Shown: positions 54,109 through 62,436 of the stretch, piece by piece | How positions within the stretch are numbered: the first letter of the stretch is position 1 | Layout: each line of letters begins with the position of its first letter | From: JASLBX01 sp036374175 | GTDB lineage: Bacteria > Actinomycetota > Actinomycetes > Jiangellales > Jiangellaceae | DNA: 64,000 nt | Assembly (NCBI GenBank): GCA_036374175.1 | Contig: DASUUH010000116.1 | Location: 1-64,000, forward strand | Direction: 5' to 3' | Notes under the pieces: model-generated | Databases searched by the model: none | What the model saw: the letters and a program-made list of their open reading frames with translations, nothing else | What the model was told of the DNA's origin: nothing | Program-made: the position numbers and the translations under genes

Positions 54109-56477
54109 TGAGCACCTCCCCGTGCCTGGTTGAGCGCCTCCCAGACCCGCATCGGCGAGCAGGGCATCCTGACATCGTTGACGCCGTACGGCCGCAGCGC
54201 GTCGACGACGGCATTAACGGCCGCGGGGGTGGACGCGATCGTGCCGGCCTCGCCCACGCCCTTCACGCCAAGTGGGTTCGTGGTGGCCGGTGTCTCGGTT
54301 CGGTCGGTGGTGATCGACGGCAGGTCCGCCGGGCTCGGGACCAGATAGTCGACGAACGAGCCGGTCACCAGGTTGCCGTCGTCGTCATAAACGGCCTCCT
54401 CGAACAGGGCCTGCGCGACGCCCTGCACAACTCCGCCGTGCACCTGACCCTCGACGACCATCGGGTTGATCACCTTGCCCACGTCGTCGACCGCCACGTA
54501 CTTGGCAAGCTTGACCTCGCCGGTCTCGGTGTCGACCTCGACCACGGCGAGGTGCGTCCCGTGCGGATACGAGAACACTTCGGGATCGAAGATCGCCTCA
54601 CCGGTCAGCACGGGGGACTCACCGCCGGGCAGATCGTGGGCGGTGAACGAGGCGAACGCCAGCTCCTGGATGGTCTTGGCCGCATCCGGTGACCCCCGGA
54701 CGCTGAACTTGCCGTCGCTGAACTCGACGTCCGACACGTCGCACTCGAGAACGTGCGCCGCCAGTGTTCTGGCCTTGTCCACAACCTTGCGACTGGCCTC
54801 GACGATCGCCATGCCGCCGACGGCAAGTGATCGCGAGCCGTACGTGTCCAGCCCGATCGGTGCCGTCCTCGTGTCGCCGTGTATGACCACGACGTCCTCG
54901 AATGGCACGCCCAGCGCGTCCGCGGCGATCTGCGCGAATGTCGTCTCGTGGGCCTGGCCGTGTGGCGATGTACCGGACACCACCTCCACCTTGCCGAGCG
55001 GCAGCACCCGTACGGTCGCGGCCTCCCAGCCGCCGGCCACGTATCCGGTTTCACCGAGCCAGCGAGACGGCGCCAGCCCGCACATCTCCGTGTAGGTCGA
55101 GATTCCGATTCCGAGTTGCACAGTGTCGCCGCGGTCGCGGCGCGCTGCTTGCTCCTGGCGGAGCGCGTCGTAGCCGAGCAGTTCAAGCGCCCGGTCGGTG
55201 GCCGCCTCGTAGTTGCCGGAGTCGTACTCAAGCCCGGCGACCGTCGTGTACGGAAACTCGTCGTGGTTGATCCAATTCTTGCGGCGCACCTCGAGCGGGT
55301 CCATGCCGAGCTCTGCGGCCAGCTCGTCCATCATCCGCTCGATCACGAAGGTTGCCTCGGGACGCCCAGCGCCCCGGTATGCGTCGGTGGACATCATGTT
55401 GGTGAAGATGCCCGTGCAACTTAAATCGTGCGCCTCGAACTTGTAGATGCCCGGATACATGTAGCGACCGAGCAGCGGGATGGACGGCGTGAGCAGTTGC
55501 AGGTAGGCGCCCATGTTCGCGATGAGGTCGACCTTCAGCCCGAGCACCGTGCCGTCGCGGGTGGCGGTGATCTCGGCGTGCTGAATCAGGTCTCTGCCGT
55601 GGATGGTGACCTGGCAGGCCTCGCTGCGGGTCTCGGTCCACTTGATCGGAACGCCGAGGCGCTTGGCGAGCACGAGGGTGATCGCCTCTTCGGCGTAGAT
55701 CTCCAACTTGGAGCCGAAACCGCCGCCGACGTCGGGTGCGATCACGCGGATGTTCTGCTGCGGGATACCGGTGACCAGCGCCATGAAGATCTGCACGAAG
55801 TGCGGCACCTGGGTGGACGTCCACATCGTGTACTCGTCCGCTCCGGTCGGCTGGACGACCACGGACCGCGGCTCCATCGCACTCGGGATGAGCCGCTGGT
55901 TGATGAAGCGCCGGGTAACGATCACCTCGGCGCGCTCGCGAGTCGCGCTGTAGTTGCCGTGGTGCTCGGTGTAGGTGAAGCACCGGTTGTTCGGGACGTC
56001 GTCATGGACCAGCGGCGCGCCATCCGCCACCGCCTCCGTCATGTCAAGCACCGGTGGGAGCGGTTCGATGTCGAACTCGATCGCCTCGAGGGCGTCCACC
56101 GCGGCCTCGCGGCTGGTGGCGGCGACCACGGCGATGCCGTCGCCGACGAACCGGACCTTGTCGGTCGCCAGGGGCAGGTGCGGAGGTGTCTTGAGGTCCT
56201 CGGACACCGTCCACGCAGTGGGCAGCGAACCCCAGTCGTCAGCCAGGTCGGCGCCGCTTAGTGCCGCGACGACGCCGGGCAAGCCCCGGGCGGCCGACAC
56301 GTCGACACTGGCGATGCGCCCGTGCGCCACCGGGCTGCGCAGCACGCTGACATGGAGCATGCCCGGCAGCGTGATGTTGTCGGTCCACTGGGTGCGGCCA
56401 GTGATCAGGTGGGCATCCTCGCGCCGCTTGCGGGCGGACCCAACCTCCCGCGCTGGGCGTTCTTCCACCGCGGTCAT
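54105..56477 (-). CDS. coxL: CO dehydrogenase-type molybdopterin subunit, form II
   Basis: Large catalytic subunit of 790 residues binding molybdopterin-cytosine dinucleotide. Motifs in order are GGGFGSK (251-257), the active-site loop AYRGAGR (366-372) and the catalytic-Glu block GVKGVGEAG near the C-terminus. AYRGAGR is the form II signature; true CO-oxidising form I enzymes have AYRCSFR. The enzyme may oxidise CO poorly or act on another small substrate such as an aldehyde or purine-like compound. ATG 56477 overlaps the coxS stop (ATGA). All residues upstream in the open frame are antisense-shaped and ignored. Confidence 0.93.
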   Translation of the reverse strand: MTAVEERPAREVGSARKRREDAHLITGRTQWTDNITLPGMLHVSVLRSPVAHGRIASVDVSAARGLPGVVAALSGADLADDWGSLPTAWTVSEDLKTPPHLPLATDKVRFVGDGIAVVAATSREAAVDALEAIEFDIEPLPPVLDMTEAVADGAPLVHDDVPNNRCFTYTEHHGNYSATRERAEVIVTRRFINQRLIPSAMEPRSVVVQPTGADEYTMWTSTQVPHFVQIFMALVTGIPQQNIRVIAPDVGGGFGSKLEIYAEEAITLVLAKRLGVPIKWTETRSEACQVTIHGRDLIQHAEITATRDGTVLGLKVDLIANMGAYLQLLTPSIPLLGRYMYPGIYKFEAHDLSCTGIFTNMMSTDAYRGAGRPEATFVIERMMDELAAELGMDPLEVRRKNWINHDEFPYTTVAGLEYDSGNYEAATDRALELLGYDALRQEQAARRDRGDTVQLGIGISTYTEMCGLAPSRWLGETGYVAGGWEAATVRVLPLGKVEVVSGTSPHGQAHETTFAQIAADALGVPFEDVVVIHGDTRTAPIGLDTYGSRSLAVGGMAIVEASRKVVDKARTLAAHVLECDVSDVEFSDGKFSVRGSPDAAKTIQELAFASFTAHDLPGGESPVLTGEAIFDPEVFSYPHGTHLAVVEVDTETGEVKLAKYVAVDDVGKVINPMVVEGQVHGGVVQGVAQALFEEAVYDDDGNLVTGSFVDYLVPSPADLPSITTDRTETPATTNPLGVKGVGEAGTIASTPAAVNAVVDALRPYGVNDVRMPCSPMRVWEALNQARGGAQ

Positions 56478-56986
56478 GCCGGCACCCCCTCCGGGGACCC
56501 GGCGGGCTCGGCCTGCTCGCTGCCTGCCTGTGCGGTCGCCGCCTGCCGGACCGCGCGCACTATGTTTTCGTAACCCGTGCACCGGCAGAGGTTGCCCTCC
56601 AGTCCGTGCCGGATCTCGTCGTCGCTCGGCTCCGGGTTGTTCGACAGCAGGTCGACCGCCGCCATGATCATCCCGGGGGTACAGTAACCGCACTGCAGCG
56701 CGTGCTGATCGTGAAACGCCTGCTGGACCGGGTGTAGCCCGCCGTCCGCCGACAGGCCCTGGACGGTGGTGATCTCAGTCCCGTCAGCCTGGACCGCGAG
56801 GACCGTGCAGCTCTTGACGCTGACCCCGTCCATCAGCACCGTGCATGATCCGCAGTTCGACGTGTCGCAGCCCACGACGGTGCCAGTTTTGCCGAGCCGG
56901 TCACGCAGATAGTGGACGAGTAGTACGCGGGGTTCGACGTCGTCCTCATGCTGGACGCCGTCGACGTTGACATTGATCCTGGGCAC
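56474..56986 (-). CDS. coxS: CO dehydrogenase-type [2Fe-2S] subunit (form II set)
   Basis: Small subunit with two [2Fe-2S] clusters, 170 residues. The N-terminal plant-ferredoxin cluster uses C40, C45, C48 and C60 (GCDTSNCGSC); the C-terminal helical cluster uses C99, C102, C134 and C136 (CGYCTPG, CRCTGY). The tail after about 150 is extended. GTG 56986 is preceded by AAGGAGG; this ribosome site is part of alternative base-paired structures in the leader (see 56990-57100). First gene of the coxSLMG operon. Confidence 0.95.
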   Translation of the reverse strand: MPRINVNVDGVQHEDDVEPRVLLVHYLRDRLGKTGTVVGCDTSNCGSCTVLMDGVSVKSCTVLAVQADGTEITTVQGLSADGGLHPVQQAFHDQHALQCGYCTPGMIMAAVDLLSNNPEPSDDEIRHGLEGNLCRCTGYENIVRAVRQAATAQAGSEQAEPAGSPEGVPA

Positions 56987-56989
56987 TAC

Positions 56990-57100
56990 GCCTCCTTCGC
57001 CTAAAGCGCCTACGGAGGCCGGCGAAGATCACGCCGGAGCCCCTCCGGCGCACATGTCAGGGGCCACTGCAACACTATGGCCAGTTCCGGTCGCGCGGAA
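56990..57100 (-). promoter_or_regulatory. Structured leader of coxS (ribosome site in alternative hairpins)
   Basis: In transcript direction: a hairpin TTCCG-CGCGAC-CGGAA with a six-base loop (57085-57100), a strong hairpin GCCGGAG-GGG-CTCCGGC (57033-57049), and just before the gene two competing pairings. CTTCGCC (57021-57027) can pair with GGCGAAG (56995-57001), and GCCTCC (57014-57019) with GGAGGC (56990-56995), which covers the coxS ribosome site. The two pairings cross, so they exclude each other or form a pseudoknot. This is seen in sequence; a regulatory function is inferred. Confidence 0.45.
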
Positions 57101-57227
57101 GGCATTCAGGTGACCGGCGGCGCAATGCTCTCGAGAGGTGCCGTCGTCAGTCCGGTCGGTTGGCTGAATCACGGCTTGAGATCGTCCACCATCCGGTGAA
57201 TCTTGGTGGCGGCGGGTACGAATACGA

Positions 57228-57470
57228 TCAGGCGATGGTCCGACGAATCTGAGTTAGCGCTCCGTCCAGGTCGTTGATCGCCTGGTCGATCCGCTCAGCG
57301 GCGCGGTCGCCGTCGAGAGTCACCAGCGCCGAATGCAGGTCCAGGCTTGCGGTGTAGATTCGCTGCACAACCTCGTCATACCTGTCAGCATCGACACTGT
57401 GGTCCGCGACCTTGTGCACCGGTTCAGTCATCTTCGCCGGCGTCCTGTCGCAGGTCTTGAGGCTGGTCAT
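57228..57470 (-). CDS. Orphan DHp-like helical hairpin protein
   Basis: About 80 residues, two long helices (about 28-52 and 56-80). VVQRIYTASLDLHSAL and AAERIDQAINDLDGALTQIRRTI match the HisKA_3 dimerisation region of DevS/NarL-type histidine kinases (consensus LHD-x-VIQRLF, then RI-x-LDxTI-x-xIRxTI). Tyr31 stands where the phosphorylated His should be, and there is no ATPase domain. It may be a dimerisation partner or decoy for a kinase, or a relic. The start is uncertain (ATG 57470 or 57431, or a GTG up to 57638); the longer N-terminal sequence is low-complexity. Lies between the ANTAR genes and coxS, same strand. Confidence 0.5.
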   Translation of the reverse strand: MTSLKTCDRTPAKMTEPVHKVADHSVDADRYDEVVQRIYTASLDLHSALVTLDGDRAAERIDQAINDLDGALTQIRRTIA

Positions 57471-57588
57471 CTTTCGGCCTGTCTCTGCCGCCTGCGCCGC
57501 CATCGGCTTAGGTGGCCCCCCTGACGCGCTCCCCCGCGGAGCGTCATGAATGCACGCATCCGATGACGGCGCGGGCGGCAGAGTCCGG

Positions 57589-57645
57589 TTAGCTTGGATG
57601 TTCTCGTCGCGCGACGGGCGGCGAACGCAGTTGCACACCGATCAT
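57589..57645 (-). other. 18-codon small ORF with strong ribosome site
   Basis: GGGAGG lies five bases before the ATG at 57645; the frame MIGVQLRSPPVARREHPS ends with TAA at 57589. It lies in the 350-base gap (57471-57820) between the ANTAR gene and the DHp-like gene, in a different frame from the latter. It may be a leader peptide or only chance. Otherwise this gap holds a palindrome (57677-57688) and no gene. Confidence 0.25.
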
Positions 57646-57676
57646 TCGTTCCTCCCGGCACGGCTAGATCGCGATA

Positions 57677-57688
57677 GTTTCGCGAAAC
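57677..57688. promoter_or_regulatory. Palindrome GTTTCGCGAAAC
   Basis: Perfect 12-base dyad about 130 bases downstream of the ANTAR gene end and upstream of the small ORF and DHp-like gene. A second TCGCGA lies 11 bases (one helical turn) away at 57669-57674, so two DNA-bound dimers could sit side by side. Possible operator of a transcript that starts here and runs leftward to the cox genes. Confidence 0.35.
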
Positions 57689-57820
57689 CACTTCACGCCG
57701 CCGGGGTCCGGAGCGACTTGAATTCTCGTGTGATTACGCACGTTACACCCTGCGGAAAGCTCTGTCCACATGATCACAATGGCCCACCCGACGGCGGCTC
57801 GTCCGCGCAGTTCCGGTGTG

Positions 57821-58558
57821 CTAGCTGGTCGTATCGGACGCCGGTGGTGCGGTGATGTGCACCATGCCGTCGACAACCGCCTGGGCGACGTCATGCAGCC
57901 GTTGGTTGGCCGAGCGGGCATGGTTGCGTAAAACGCCGAATGCCTCGTCGACCGAGATGTTGAGGCGCTCGGCCAGCACCCCTTTGGCCTGCTCTATGAG
58001 GATCCTGCTGTTGAGAGCGGTCTGAAGCTGGCCGGTGACAGTTTCGTAGTGACGGATGGTTCGCTCATGAAGTATCCCGATGGTGGCCACGTCCGCAAGG
58101 GCCTGGCCGAGCGCGGCAGCCTCCGGGCTTAAAGCACCGGGACGGGAACTGAAGACGTTCAGTGCCCCGACGACGGTGTCACGGAGCCGCATCGGGATGG
58201 CCTCGACCGCCGCGTAGCCGGCGTCGCGCGCGGCAGGGGCGAACTGAGGCCAGCGCTCGTCCGCGTCGGCCAGGTCTGGGCAGCGCACCGATGTCCCGCC
58301 GCGGTAACACTCAAGGCACGGTCCCTCATCGCGCTGCAGCTGGAAGAGCTCGAGCACGCGGGCACTCTCCCTGGACGCCGCCACCATGTTGAGGCTGTCG
58401 TTGTGGTCGGCGAGCAGCAACCCGCACGCGGTGACTCCCAGTAGTTCCACGACCCGCCCGGCCAGCATGTCCAAAAAGTCGATCACGTCATAGTCGTCGA
58501 CCAGAGTGTCTGCCAGCTCGACAAAGGTCTCCCGGACGCGGACTTCGCTACTGGTCAT
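57821..58558 (-). CDS. GAF-ANTAR transcription antitermination regulator (classical)
   Basis: 245 residues. The GAF sensor domain covers about 10-165 (VVELLGVTACGLLLADHNDSLNMVAAS; then DEGPCLECYRGG with two cysteines that could sense redox state or bind a cofactor). The C-terminal ANTAR domain, which binds paired RNA hairpins to prevent transcription termination, is classical: NSRILIEQAKGVLAERL, followed by VDEAFGVLRNHARSANQRLHDVAQAVV, given by its core EAFGVLRNHARSAN. GGAG seven bases upstream supports ATG 58558. It is encoded 26 bases after a second GAF-ANTAR gene. A role in cox expression is suggested only by position. Confidence 0.9.
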   Translation of the reverse strand: MTSSEVRVRETFVELADTLVDDYDVIDFLDMLAGRVVELLGVTACGLLLADHNDSLNMVAASRESARVLELFQLQRDEGPCLECYRGGTSVRCPDLADADERWPQFAPAARDAGYAAVEAIPMRLRDTVVGALNVFSSRPGALSPEAAALGQALADVATIGILHERTIRHYETVTGQLQTALNSRILIEQAKGVLAERLNISVDEAFGVLRNHARSANQRLHDVAQAVVDGMVHITAPPASDTTS

Positions 58559-58584
58559 CGTTAACTCCGCACTTCTCAGGGCCT

Positions 58585-59361
58585 TCAACCGGAGGCGTTG
58601 CGATCGTCCCGCGGCCCGTCCGACCCGGAATCGTCGGCACGGTTTTCGGCGGGCTCGTCGGGGCTGAATCGTAGCCGCCGTGCCACGACGTCGGCGGCCA
58701 CCTCGGCGAGCCCTCGGTCATGGACAAAAGCGTATGCGCGTAAGCGGGCAAGGGCATCAATGACACTGACACCGAGCTGGACGCTGGCCATACCCGCCGC
58801 TTGGTGCACTTCGGCTCGGCGCTCGGCCATATCCCCATCGAGCATTTCGACGCCAGCCTGCAGCCCGCCCCGGTCGTAGAGGGCCAGGACGAGAATCGCG
58901 TCGGAGTAGGCCAACGCGTCGGCGAGCTCGCCAGAACTCAGCGGCCCCGCTGAGCGCCGGTACAGGTCGAGAACCCCGAACCGCGCGGCTCCTGCCGCGA
59001 CCGGGAAGGCGAACATGGCGCCAATCCCGCGGTCGGCCGCAGCCTGGGCGAAGAGCGGCCAACGCCGCCATGCCTCCGCTGCAGAAAGGTCGGCGACCAG
59101 CACGGGGCTCGTGCCATCGGCACCATCGAGTGCAGGACCCTGCCCGAGCGTGAACTGCAACTCTTCAAGTTCCTCCGAATGCGAGTCGGTGGCGAACATC
59201 AACTCCAAGCCCGTCCCGCTCGTCATCGACAGACCGGCCCCTGTCACGGCCGCCGCCTGCATGCACGCCAAGCAGGCGTGTTGAACCGTTGCAGGTGCAC
59301 CGTCGGCGCGCGCACGGGCGTGGATCGAGGCCCACACCCGGCTCGCGCGGTCTTCTATCAC
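58585..59361 (-). CDS. GAF-ANTAR regulator, divergent RNA-binding domain
   Basis: 258 residues. A GAF domain (about 25-160: LACMQAAAVTGAGLSMTS, quoted as AAAVTGAGLSMTSG; then FTLGQGPALDGADG) leads to an ANTAR domain (about 180-235: ERRAEVHQAAGMASVQLGVSVIDALARLRAYAF, quoted as EVHQAAGMASVQLGVS) in which the usual EQAKG core is HQAAG, a variant seen in mycobacterial-type ANTAR proteins. The C-terminus is acidic and disordered. GTG 59361 starts it. Encoded just upstream of the first GAF-ANTAR gene and after coxE with 56 bases between. Confidence 0.88.
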   Translation of the reverse strand: MIEDRASRVWASIHARARADGAPATVQHACLACMQAAAVTGAGLSMTSGTGLELMFATDSHSEELEELQFTLGQGPALDGADGTSPVLVADLSAAEAWRRWPLFAQAAADRGIGAMFAFPVAAGAARFGVLDLYRRSAGPLSSGELADALAYSDAILVLALYDRGGLQAGVEMLDGDMAERRAEVHQAAGMASVQLGVSVIDALARLRAYAFVHDRGLAEVAADVVARRLRFSPDEPAENRADDSGSDGPRDDRNASG

Positions 59362-59417
59362 CGTGCTGCTCCTATTGCAGCGGCCACATTCTGGTCAGCT
59401 CGTGATGTCGGGCCCAG

Positions 59418-60566
59418 TCACCCTATCCCTGTCGCCGTCGCATCGCCATGCCGGTACCTGGGCCGGGATATCTCTTCCTGGGAGATCAACTTCGCCAGCC
59501 GGTCGAGTGCGGCCGCCGTGTTGCCCGCCACGAGCTGGTCGACTGACGGCAGTGCCGCCTGCAGGCCGGCCGTCGCGGGTGCGAATCCCTCCTTGCCAAC
59601 ATGCGGGCTGACCCACACGACCCGGTGTGCCAACCGGTGTAGGCGGGCCATCTGGACGCCGAGCAGACTCACGTCGCCGCGCTCCCACCCGTCGCTGGCG
59701 AGGACCACGACGGCGCCGCGGGCCGTCCCGCGCTGCCCCCAGCGGTCGAGGAACGCCTTGAGTTGCTCGCCGAGCCGGGTGCCACCACTCCAGTCCGGCA
59801 CGGAGGCGGACGCCGCGGCCAGCGCCTGGTCCGGATCGGGCTGGCGGAGTTCACGGGAAACCCGGGTAAGCCGGGTACCGATCGTGAACACCTCAGTGGC
59901 AGGCCGTCGGCGGCAGGCCGCGTGGGCGAATCTGAGCAGGCTGTCCGCGTAGGGCGCCATCGATCCGCTGATGTCGATCAGCAAGACCAGCCGGCGTGGC
60001 CGATTCATGCGTTCGTGGTGGTATAACTGGGCCGGCTCGCCACCCCGCCGCAACATCGCCCGGACCGTGCGGGCCGGGTCAAGTCGGCCGTGTCGGGCGG
60101 GCCGGCGCCGTCGACTGCGCCGGGTTGGGCCAGATGGGCTCAAGGCCGCCAGCAGCCGGCCGACCTCGGCCCGCTCGGCCGCGCTCAGCCGAGCGATGTC
60201 GCGGTGGCGCAGCACCTCCTGCCGGCTGGCAGACACAGCGAGCGACCTAGTGTCGTCGGCCTCGTCGCTGCCGTCGGGTTCGCCTTCGACCGCCACTGGC
60301 ACGATGACCGTCGCGATAGGTACTCGCCGCCTCGGCGCCCCGATCGGGTGCTCGCCGAAGTATGCGGCGAACGCGGCGTCATAGACCGCCAGGTCGTCCG
60401 GCCCGGAGCACAGCGTCAACCGTCCCGACCAGTAGACGTGGGCGGTCTGGCCGGGATCGAGGTGGCGCAACGCCTCGACCCAGGCGTGCACCCGCTCTGG
60501 TCCGACCGCGATGCCGGCGGCGCGCAGCGTGCGGGCGAAACCCACCATCGCCGCCACCGCCGTCAC
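59418..60566 (-). CDS. coxE: CoxE-like VWA domain protein
   Basis: Maturation factor for the CO dehydrogenase molybdenum-copper site, 382 residues. The C-terminal von Willebrand A domain (from about 190) has an intact MIDAS: D198-x-S200-x-S202 in LIDISGSMAPY, plus the later Thr (GGTRLGE) and Asp (ASDGWERGD). The N-terminal half is helical with an Arg-rich stretch (about 148-170). It works with the AAA+ protein encoded directly upstream (GTG 60566 overlaps its stop), as in cox operons. Confidence 0.9.
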   Translation of the reverse strand: MTAVAAMVGFARTLRAAGIAVGPERVHAWVEALRHLDPGQTAHVYWSGRLTLCSGPDDLAVYDAAFAAYFGEHPIGAPRRRVPIATVIVPVAVEGEPDGSDEADDTRSLAVSASRQEVLRHRDIARLSAAERAEVGRLLAALSPSGPTRRSRRRRPARHGRLDPARTVRAMLRRGGEPAQLYHHERMNRPRRLVLLIDISGSMAPYADSLLRFAHAACRRRPATEVFTIGTRLTRVSRELRQPDPDQALAAASASVPDWSGGTRLGEQLKAFLDRWGQRGTARGAVVVLASDGWERGDVSLLGVQMARLHRLAHRVVWVSPHVGKEGFAPATAGLQAALPSVDQLVAGNTAAALDRLAKLISQEEISRPRYRHGDATATGIG

Positions 60567-61435
60567 GCCAGCCCGCCCTCCGCGGCAACGGCCAGCACGC
60601 GCTGCTGGTCCTCGTGGTACTTGACCGCGGCTCCGAGGGTGCGGGCCGCGAGGTCCAGGTCCAGCCCGCGGGCACCGAGCGCCTGGAGTGCCGCCGTCCA
60701 GTCGATGGCCTCGGCCAATCCCGGCGGTTTGAGCAGATCCATTTCCCGCATCCGCTGGGTGGCCCGGGCAACGTCGGCGACCAGCACGTCGCTGGCCGCC
60801 GGAATCCGCCGATGGATCACCGCCACCTCGCGGTCGAAGTCCGGGTAGTCCAGCCACTGGTAGAGGCACCGACGTTTGAGGGCGTCGTGGACCTCGCGGG
60901 TCCGGTTGCTCGTCACGACGACGACCGGTGGCTGCTCGGCGCGCACGGTTCCGATCTCGGGGACCGAGATGGTGAAGTCGCTCAGCACCTCGAGCAAGAA
61001 GGCTTCGAACTCGTCGTCGGCCCGGTCGATCTCGTCCACGAGCAACACCGACGGGATCGTCTCGATGGCCCGCAGCAGCGGACGCGCGATCAAGAACCGG
61101 CGATCGTACAGCTCGTGTTCGAGCTGCTCGGGGTCGGTGATCCCGGCGGCCTCAGCCGTGCGCAGGTGCAGCAGCTGCCGCGGGAAATCCCAGTCGTACA
61201 GCGCCTGCGCGGCGTCCAGCCCTTCGTAACACTGGAGCCGGATCAACGGTGCCTGCAGCACCTCGGCAAGGGCATGGGCGAGCGCGGTTTTGCCCACGCC
61301 TGCTTCGCCCTCCACGAACAGCGGCCGGCCCATGCGCAGGGCGAGGAAAGCTGCGGTGGCGATGCCGTCGTCGGCCAGGTAGTCGACGGCGTCGAGTCGC
61401 TCTGCCAGCTCCGCTGGACTTGCCGGGAGATCCAC
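60563..61435 (-). CDS. coxD: CoxD-like MoxR-family AAA+ ATPase
   Basis: 290 residues. Walker A GEAGVGKT at 43-50, Walker B LLVDEID at 131-137, sensor 1 in VVVTSNRTREV (about 171-181) and the C-terminal lid domain. In CO dehydrogenase operons CoxD helps insert sulfur into the [MoOCu] or Mo cofactor of the large subunit, together with CoxE and CoxF. ATG 61435 is 14 bases after the XdhC-like gene on the same strand. Confidence 0.92.
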   Translation of the reverse strand: MDLPASPAELAERLDAVDYLADDGIATAAFLALRMGRPLFVEGEAGVGKTALAHALAEVLQAPLIRLQCYEGLDAAQALYDWDFPRQLLHLRTAEAAGITDPEQLEHELYDRRFLIARPLLRAIETIPSVLLVDEIDRADDEFEAFLLEVLSDFTISVPEIGTVRAEQPPVVVVTSNRTREVHDALKRRCLYQWLDYPDFDREVAVIHRRIPAASDVLVADVARATQRMREMDLLKPPGLAEAIDWTAALQALGARGLDLDLAARTLGAAVKYHEDQQRVLAVAAEGGLA

Positions 61436-61449
61436 GCACCTACGGTACG

Positions 61450-62436
61450 TCAGTCCGACGCCACTTCCCCGTGATCATGCCGGCTCGGTGGTCCCATTCC
61501 GGGCATACCGACATGCTCCGGGGAACTGGCCCGGCCGGTCGACTCGAAGGCCTTGAGGCACCCGGGATTGCAGAAGTACCAGGTCTGGCCATCGCGCTCG
61601 ATGGTCCACCGGGCCGCTGCGATTTCGACGGTCATCCCGCAGATCGGGTCGACGGCCGTAGCCGGTGCGGCGGCTGCTGCCGCCACCGGAGCACGCAATT
61701 CACCGCGAGCCCGGCGCGCCACCAGCTCGGCCAGCACCGCGACAGCGATCTCGCGATGGTCGGTGGAACCGAGATTGAGGCCGGCCGGTGCTTGGACGCG
61801 CTCGAGGTCCGCGTCGGCAACCCCCCGGTCGCGCAGGTAGCCGAACGTGACCTCCGCCCGCTGGCGGGAGGCGACCAGCCCGATGTATCCCGCCGGCGTG
61901 CGCAGAGCGGCTTGCAGCGCCGCTTCGTCGTCGTGCCCTTGGGTGGCGACCACCACCGCCGTCCCGGAGTCCACCGCGGCCGCGTCGAAATCGTCCGCGC
62001 CCGAAGCGACGGCGACCCGCCAACCAAGCTCGCGGGCCAGGCCGGCCAGCGTGGACACCGCCGGAGAGTCGCCGACCGCCACGACGAGTGGCGCCGGCAC
62101 TACGGGTTCCAGGTACACCGCAAGCGCCCCCTCGCTTCCGCACGCCATCGGGATCACCTCGACGCCGTCGCCGAACGTGTCCGCCACCTCGGCCGGCACA
62201 CCCAGCAGCAACAGCCGGGCCCGCCCGTCGGCGAGGGCGGTGACCGCCTCACGCCGCACCGCCGGCGTGGCACAGGCACCGCCGAGCCAGCCGCGCATCG
62301 ATCCGTCCGGCAGCACCAACGCCTTGGACCCTATCTGGCCGGACGACGGGGCCCGCCGCCAGACGACCGTCGCGATGACGAACGTCTCGCCCCTCGCCGC
62401 CAGCGCCGCCGCCTCGGCCAGTACCGGGCCGGTCAC
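61450..62436 (-). CDS. XdhC/CoxF-like molybdenum cofactor protein with YHS domain
   Basis: 328 residues. The N-terminal XdhC_CoxI domain (about 15-85: APSSGQIGSKALVLPDGSMRGWLGGAC, quoted as APSSGQIGSKAL and GWLGGAC) and the Rossmann-like XdhC_C domain (about 105-235) are as in insertion factors that bring sulfurated Mo cofactor to hydroxylases. A YHS domain (263-300) follows: DPICGMTV, then WYFCNPGCLKAF, with three cysteines that suit metal binding. Start GTG 62436 overlaps the coxL stop by 4 bases; a longer open frame exists but would overlap coxL by 34 bases. Confidence 0.88.
   Translation of the reverse strand: MTGPVLAEAAALAARGETFVIATVVWRRAPSSGQIGSKALVLPDGSMRGWLGGACATPAVRREAVTALADGRARLLLLGVPAEVADTFGDGVEVIPMACGSEGALAVYLEPVVPAPLVVAVGDSPAVSTLAGLARELGWRVAVASGADDFDAAAVDSGTAVVVATQGHDDEAALQAALRTPAGYIGLVASRQRAEVTFGYLRDRGVADADLERVQAPAGLNLGSTDHREIAVAVLAELVARRARGELRAPVAAAAAAPATAVDPICGMTVEIAAARWTIERDGQTWYFCNPGCLKAFESTGRASSPEHVGMPGMGPPSRHDHGEVASD

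Noticed and set aside
56478..56693. N-terminal extension of the form II coxL frame
   Set aside because: It is an out-of-frame copy of coxS sequence; the ATGA overlap at 56474-56477 gives the proper start.
56987..57227. Canonical ANTAR target RNA (two hexaloop hairpins with A1 and G4)
   Set aside because: Only one hexaloop hairpin was found and its first loop base is C, so the known motif is not met; reported only as a structured leader.
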